From: Neoechinorhynchus agilis
Taxonomy: Eukaryota; Acanthocephala
Reading direction: 5' to 3'
NCBI GenBank assembly: GCA_051530055.1
Contig: CM121341.1
Span: forward strand, 17,608,001-17,672,000
Length of the DNA stretch: 64,000 nt
The translations under genes and the position numbers were made by a program. Positions within the stretch are counted from its first letter, which is position 1. Every line of letters starts with the position of its first letter. Below are positions 58,403-64,000 of this stretch, piece after piece. Below the pieces are notes generated by a model. That model was not told the DNA's origin, searched no databases, and saw nothing but the letters and a program-made list of their open reading frames with translations.

Positions 58403-58906
58403 ATGGACCGCCTACAAGTTTCGAGGCTACTGGTGTTGTTCGTTTTGCACACTACCATATTCACATCACTTGATTTTGTCTTCTTAGCGATCAATGAGAC
58501 GCGAACCGATTATATATCAAATACTTTGAATAAATTTTACTATTTTCACGTACCGATGATTTCTAGCGTAATTATCGCTAGTATTAAAACTGGGATATTC
58601 GCGTCGAACTGGAATGTCCAACGCGTCCAAATTCTAGTAATCCTTCTAGTTCAGTGGATACTGTCGATGACGGCAATCTTGGCATCATACATTCCAGGCA
58701 ATGGAAAACATTTTGATTTTCGAACATTAATTTGTCTACCAATGATCGCCTCGAGGCTATTTCTGGAATATGTTTATCACGTTATTCATCAAAGAGCACA
58801 TCGTGACCAAGAGAACAGGAGAGACGAACGGCTTCATTATCGAAGAAATGAAAACCCATTTCCACCTGTGGATGGGCTGTGGTCCCTTGTTCCCGCTGCA
58901 GCATGA
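58403..58906 (+). CDS. four-helix membrane protein, 167 aa, right-arm copy
   Basis: Identical in sequence to the gene at 56921-57424, in mirror orientation. It reads away from the palindrome centre and is followed 155 bp later by the phosphatase copy. Everything said for the left copy applies. Confidence 0.55.
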   Translation: MDRLQVSRLLVLFVLHTTIFTSLDFVFLAINETRTDYISNTLNKFYYFHVPMISSVIIASIKTGIFASNWNVQRVQILVILLVQWILSMTAILASYIPGNGKHFDFRTLICLPMIASRLFLEYVYHVIHQRAHRDQENRRDERLHYRRNENPFPPVDGLWSLVPAAA

Positions 58907-59061
58907 AGGTTGCAATTGCTGCTTTATTATTGCTTTCAATAAATTATAGGTGTGATCTACTATAAGCGCTTGAACATACAATCAATAATGTTTATGATTA
59001 ACTGAGAAACCCGTTTTTACTGGTTTTAGAACGAAGACAAATTTGGATTGAGGGGGTTTCC

Positions 59062-60488
59062 ATGACAATCCTCAGGAAAATCAATCATTTTTATAATAAT
59101 GTTCAGGTCGAAATGCTCCAGGGGTATCATGCATCAGCGACCGTTCCATCCTATCGATTAACGGAAGGCGATCTAGTAAATAAGGAAACGTCAAGGGTCC
59201 GCCTGCATCGTCTGAGAACTCACTTACTTAACCAGGGCGTTCTGCATGTAGATGCAGCAAAGTATTTACTAAAGGCAGCAAGTCGAATTCTTCGCCGCGA
59301 ACCGAATGTCATCGAAATCGACTGCCCCGTGGTGATAGTAGGTGACATTCATGGACAATTCTACGACCTCTTGAACATTATAGAAAAAATAGATTTTGTA
59401 AATGAGAATGTCTTGTTTCTTGGAGATTACGTTGATCGCGGTTACTTCAGCGTTGAGGTTCTCCTTTACCTGTGTGCTTTAAAATGTCGATATCCGCGCA
59501 CAGTTCGACTTCTGCGAGGCAATCACGAATCCCGGAAACTGACTTCATTCTTTACATTTCGTCACGAATGCCTTTTCAAGCTGAACGAATCCTGCTATGA
59601 CGCTGCTTGTGAAATGTTCAATGCACTTCCATTAGCTGCTGTCGTGAATAAGCAAATATTTTGCGTTCACGGGTGCATATCTCCCCATATGACATACGTA
59701 GAGGATATTTTACTAATAAATCGATTTGTAGATGTTCCCAAAAGAGGAATTATGTGTGACTTGCTATGGGCTGATCCTGTTGACCAGAACAAACTGATAA
59801 AAGGAGAGTACGCAAAAAACGTGAGCAGAAAATGCAGCTATTTGATTGGACCAAAACTCACAAGGGATTTTCTTATGGCAGAAACTCATTCTTGAGCTTC
59901 TCCTTAAACAAAAAGAATGAATTGTGCGATCAAAGAAATGGACTTCTAGGTATTATCCGAGCACATCAAGTACCTAATGAAGGGTTTGATCCGGTAATGA
60001 AGTCCTCTTCAATGAAGTCGATTCCTGATATGCTTACCCTTTTTTCAGCTCCAAATTATTGTGACGTCTATAAAAATATGGGAGCGATTGCTCGTCATAA
60101 CGGCCAATCGTTGACAGTTTCGGTTTTTAAACAAGTTGAACACCCTTATGTCCTTCCAAATTTCCTCAACATTTTCCAATGGGCACTACCGTTCATGTTG
60201 TCGCAGTTTAATGAAATGTTGCGATTTTTGACAGCAAATGGAGCAAAACATCTCTCAGATGCTCTAAAACGCAGTGTATCACCGAGCAAGGAAATGGACG
60301 AACGAATTAGTCTATCCAGATCCAACTCCGAAGCTGTATTAAAACTCGCAGGAATTACGCCAACTGATTATACACCAATGAGGAATTCTTCGTTGCTCAA
60401 CAAGCTGAAGTCAAGCGCCAGTCTGGACGAAAATATGACGTACGATAGAATCCGAATTTTAGATCAATCAAACGAAAGGTGGAAATGA
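59062..60488 (+). CDS. calcineurin A-like (PP2B) phosphatase catalytic subunit, right-arm copy
   Basis: Exon 1 59062-59877, proposed GC-AG intron 59878-59915 (38 bp), exon 2 59916-60488. Identical protein to the left-arm copy, with the same HGC variant and the same frame change after FLM. The identity of the frame change in both arms shows only that it predates the duplication (or the assembly event). It does not distinguish splicing from a mutation. Confidence 0.82.
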
Positions 60489-61122
60489 GTGTGATTTGAA
60501 CGCAGTGAATTCAAATGATAAAATGTGTGGTAAAACGTTGGTCACTTTAAAAGAGATGCCATAGAAAGTCCCGAAGGGTTTTAGTGCACCACGTTGGCTA
60601 CCAAAATTAGTTTATCAAATATCGCTCATAGATTTTGGGTAAGTCGTTCACTTCCTCAAGCTCACTTCGTTCTAAACTTATCCAGAGGTTTAAAATCGAG
60701 GAAATTGATTTAGTAATAATTATGAACTCTTCTAGGACCCACAGTGAGATGAAAATAAGATTTTATCAACGATACTGCATCTTGTGCCAATTGTTTTAAA
60801 GCCCGCGCTTTAGTTTTTAACGATACCGGTTATATTCAATTGAGCCCATTCACAACCAAAATTGTATTTTATACTTTTTACTTTATTTGTGTCCGTAGCA
60901 ATACTTGGGAAACGCGAATTTGGAGTCTGATCACAATCATTTTATTCGATATAAGCAGTTTTAGTCCGATTCTCCAATTTGTTACCTTGCACCCGATTTC
61001 CCAGAACTTCTTGAAATTCACTATGGAAACAACGAGTCCCAAATAATAGTGGGCAAATCGAGGGGTCAACAAGTGTCACTCCAGTTAAATTAGTGCAAAA
61101 ACATTGACTATACTGTTGTATA
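60489..61122. other. right-arm spacer
   Basis: Mirror of 54705-55338; no gene recognised. Confidence 0.4.
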
Positions 61123-61132
61123 ATGAATAGCA

Positions 61133-61327
61133 ATGCCACGACCTACAACGTCTTTTATGCTGTCGAAATTTACTTTTTCTCACTACGGCGGAAGACGAGG
61201 ACCTCTGGGCAGAAACGAGATTGCGTGCAAACGGCAATCCATTCACGCGATCACTTTATTTCTACTTTCACTAAATACAATTGGAACTTGCGAAGCTTCT
61301 GTTTTAATGTCTTGGTCACAGTTGTAA
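61133..61327 (+). CDS. possible COX7C-like small mitochondrial protein, right-arm copy
   Basis: Mirror copy of 54500-54694; see there. The longer overlapping frame in this arm is 61123-61389. Confidence 0.3.
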   Translation: MPRPTTSFMLSKFTFSHYGGRRGPLGRNEIACKRQSIHAITLFLLSLNTIGTCEASVLMSWSQL

Positions 61328-61871
61328 TTGCTAGGTTATTTAAAATACAAAGTTCCCATTTGGGGATAATGACAGTTTATGGGTTATAATAACACGTTTT
61401 ATTTGGATCAGGAAAAATATGGGCCACCGAATTATGCACCCCAGGTATCTAATGACACTCGTAAACTGTAAGCTTTCGGCAGCCTTTTCGAAGGTCATTT
61501 GCTAGGTTCTAAAACTAGCTGCAAATGGACACACTGAACCTCTTTAAGTGAAATGTGAGACTACAGTCGACTTCCTACAAATTATCTCGAATTATTTTAC
61601 CGGCTAGAGTTACAGCACAAAACGCTCGTGTAAATTTTATGATCTCGTTCAAATAAGAAAATTTGAATTGTTTTGAATGCGAAATTTTTTTGGCCGTAGT
61701 TGCAATATTTCTCACATTATTTCAATTTTAAATAGAAATTATGTACAAAAATTGGTAAATAATTTAAGCGATCCTCAATTTTCGTAACCTACAGTATTCC
61801 ACATTGGTATTCATAATATCGTCAAATCAATCAGTCCCTAACTTTCTTTCAGTCCCTCACTTTCTTTCACG
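61328..61871. other. right-arm spacer before the LINE
   Basis: Mirror of 53956-54499. Just before the LINE start the words ctttctttcagtccctcactttctttc form a short direct repeat; nothing else recognised. Confidence 0.4.
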
Positions 61872-64000
61872 ATGATCGGACTTGATGTTACTGATTCTTG
61901 TCGGTCACGTAAAAGAAGCAACTCCGGCGGCCAGGCAGCTAGTGATAGTAGCTTGTCAACGCGGGGTCGGTGTGCCGCTCCACTTGGTGATGCGGCAGCG
62001 AACGGGAGCAACAAAATCCACCAGTGCAACGGGAAAAAGCGAGGGCGTCGTAGCTCTCGCCGACGACTTGAGCGTCGAAATGAGCGAAACTGTCGCCGGA
62101 GGCAACAAAAGCGTCAGTCGAAGCTCATCACCGTGGTGGGTACGGACTGTTCAGGTGGCACTGACAGCTGTGAGCCCTTTGGCCCAGCTATTTCAGATAG
62201 AAGAGGACTACGAATCAGATCCTTGAATTGTAGGAGTCTGCGAGCGCAATGGCGTAAGGGAACCCTGGCCAAATTGGCAAGGGACGCCAGAATGGATCTT
62301 GTGTTTTTACAAGAATTGCGCATAAGAGGCCAGTCAGACACAGACGTAAATCACGAGGATTTAGGAGGAGGCTGCCCATTATCTTACCTATCTGCGGACA
62401 GTCGAGGAAATGGAGGTGTAAGCGTTTGTTTATCACCCCGCCTCCGAAACTCAGCACTATGCAGTTTTATAACTGACCGAATCCTTCGTGTCAGCATAAA
62501 GCTTCGGCCGAGAAATCTCTATGCTTTTGGCGTATATTCACCGACCTCCTCGTCGGACGAAGAGGCGGTTGAAGGATTTTGTGGAAATCTAGGCGAAGCA
62601 TTAGATGATGTACCGAACAGAGACACCCTCTTAATAGCCGGTGACTTCAACGCGATTTTACCACATTCGGAAAGATTGCTATATGTGTTGAAAGGCGAGA
62701 ATCGGAACAGCCGGTACTTGGTTGAGGCGCTGGAGCGGCATGATCTCGTGTCTGCTAACACTATTCCGGAAGCGTCCGTGGCGTTTGGCGACGTTTATGG
62801 GTCAAAAGAATCCGTCCAAACATGCCATGGGAAAAAATCCCAAGAGACGCTTAGCTCAGCTTGACCATATATTGTTGAGGCGTAGGGAAAAATGTCGGGT
62901 CAAAAACGCTGACACATTCACAGTTGATGAGCTGCCAACCGAACAGCATGAGTGACTCGTTGTTCCGTACGCCTCAGCATCCTCCACGTCCGTTCTTTGG
63001 CTCCCTTGCTAATGAGGAGAAGAGGAAACAGCAGCATTTTGAGACGCCGAATTCAGCCAATCCTCGAACCGTTTCTAAGAATTGAACAGAACGGCTTCAG
63101 GGAAGGTCGAGGCACCACAGAGCACATATTGGCTTTGAGGAGGATCCTCGAGGAGGCACGAATTCATCAAACGGATGTGACGCTGGTATTTGTTGATTTC
63201 CGTCGAGCTTTCGATTCGGTAAATCGAACGATGATTGGCGGTATCTTAAAGGAGTATGGAGTGCCGCCCATCATTGTCACATCCGTTATGGCATTATAAA
63301 AAACACAAGGTCCGCCGCCAAGACAGCCGACGGTTTGACAGAATACTTTTCCACCACTTCAGGTGTTCTGCAGGGCGACACATTGGCTCCTTTCCTCTTC
63401 ATCTTGGTGCTTGATTGGGTAATCAGATGGGCACTACCGAATGATGAAGATGGATTTCTTCTTTTGAGGAAAAGAGGTCGCAGGTATCCTGAGATACGCG
63501 CCTCCCACATGGCATATGCTGACGACATCGTATTGATGTCCTCAACAGTCGAAGGAGCTCAACGCATGCTAAATAGACTGTGCGAGAGGGCGAGTATGAT
63601 TGGTCTGACCATCAACTCGAAAAAGGCGGAATTCTTGACAAGGGCCGAATGGCATTGAGCAATTAAAACAGATAGAGCGGTATGTCTATCTGGGAGTTGT
63701 CGTTGCTGAGGTTAGTGCGGATGTCAGCCGACGGAGAGCTATAGCTTGGAGAGCAATGGGACAACTTAAACCACTTTTTGACAGTGAGTCTTTGCCAGAT
63801 GAACTCCGTTCGCAGCTGTTCAGGGCTCCAATTGAGTGCATTCTCTACTGCAATGCAGAGACCTGGACACTGTCACCAACGATGACGAGGCAGTTGGACC
63901 AAAATCATTCATCTCTCTTACGTGCGGCGTTCAAGGTCAGATGGTCAGATAAAGTGACCAACAAAGCACTGTATAAGAGAGCCGGTGTCCAACCGCCCAG
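61872..64000 (+). mobile_element. LINE with APE endonuclease and reverse transcriptase, right-arm copy, cut by window end
   Basis: Mirror of 51827-53955. It differs from the left copy by one base that changes Leu to Arg near the N-terminus (SRKRSN instead of SLKRSN). It runs off the window within the C-terminal tail. Confidence 0.85.

Larger units (their letters stand above)
57915..64000. repeat. right arm of the giant palindrome, truncated by the window end
   Basis: Mirror image of 51827-57912; see the left arm. The last bases of the window match 51827 onward in reverse complement, so the arm continues beyond 64000. Confidence 0.95.

Noticed and set aside
58757-58981. Minus-strand frame of 74 codons, mirrored at 56846-57070
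   Set aside because: Antisense shadow of the four-helix membrane-protein gene.

Overview
The window is animal nuclear DNA. It has spliced genes with very short introns (mostly 38-60 bp), AT-rich intergenic DNA, many LINE and Penelope-like fragments, and a FEZ/UNC-76 homologue, a family I know only from animals. Introns this short with GT-AG and some GC-AG ends suggest a compact invertebrate genome (a nematode or similar small-bodied lineage), but I cannot name the species.

Layout. 0-4 kb: a retroelement fossil, a 72-aa two-exon gene and a 420-bp satellite array. 4-11 kb: IMPACT (8 exons, minus), WDR83/MORG1 (minus), possible membrane-protein exons, and FEZ/UNC-76 (plus). 11-15 kb: Penelope-type debris, a small secreted protein with a TATA box, a 200-bp hairpin repeat and a Penelope-like element with 266-bp inverted arms. 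15-22.4 kb: a DMAC2/ATP5S-like mitochondrial protein, two small minus-strand genes, an inverted repeat that copies a start-codon region, and a two-exon NPC1 homologue. 22.4-30 kb: mostly non-coding DNA with several repeat families and weak coding islands. 30-35 kb: a spliced membrane protein and a head-to-head pair of unrecognised helical proteins (261 and 259 aa). 35.5-41.3 kb: the largest subunit of RNA polymerase I (minus). 41.3-51.8 kb: LINE fragments in both orientations, a few small host genes and a secreted protein with a TATA box.

From about 51.8 kb to the end (64000) the window is one giant inverted repeat centred on a 2-bp spacer at 57913-57914. Every feature in 51827-57912 recurs in mirror image, with coordinate pairs summing to 115827 and one substitution noticed (53918/61909). 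The arms carry a LINE, a possible COX7C-like ORF, a calcineurin A-like phosphatase and a four-helix membrane protein. This is either a very recent palindromic duplication or an assembly fold-back, and it is the most striking structure here.

The recognised host genes are housekeeping or cell-biological: translational control (IMPACT), MAPK scaffolding or splicing (WDR83), kinesin cargo adaptor (FEZ), respiratory-chain assembly (DMAC2-like), sterol export (NPC1), rRNA transcription (RPA1) and calcium signalling (calcineurin). They are not an operon-like functional set. Exon models were built by hand from splice signals, reading frame and family resemblance; where all junctions are resolved, the summed exon lengths divide by three.
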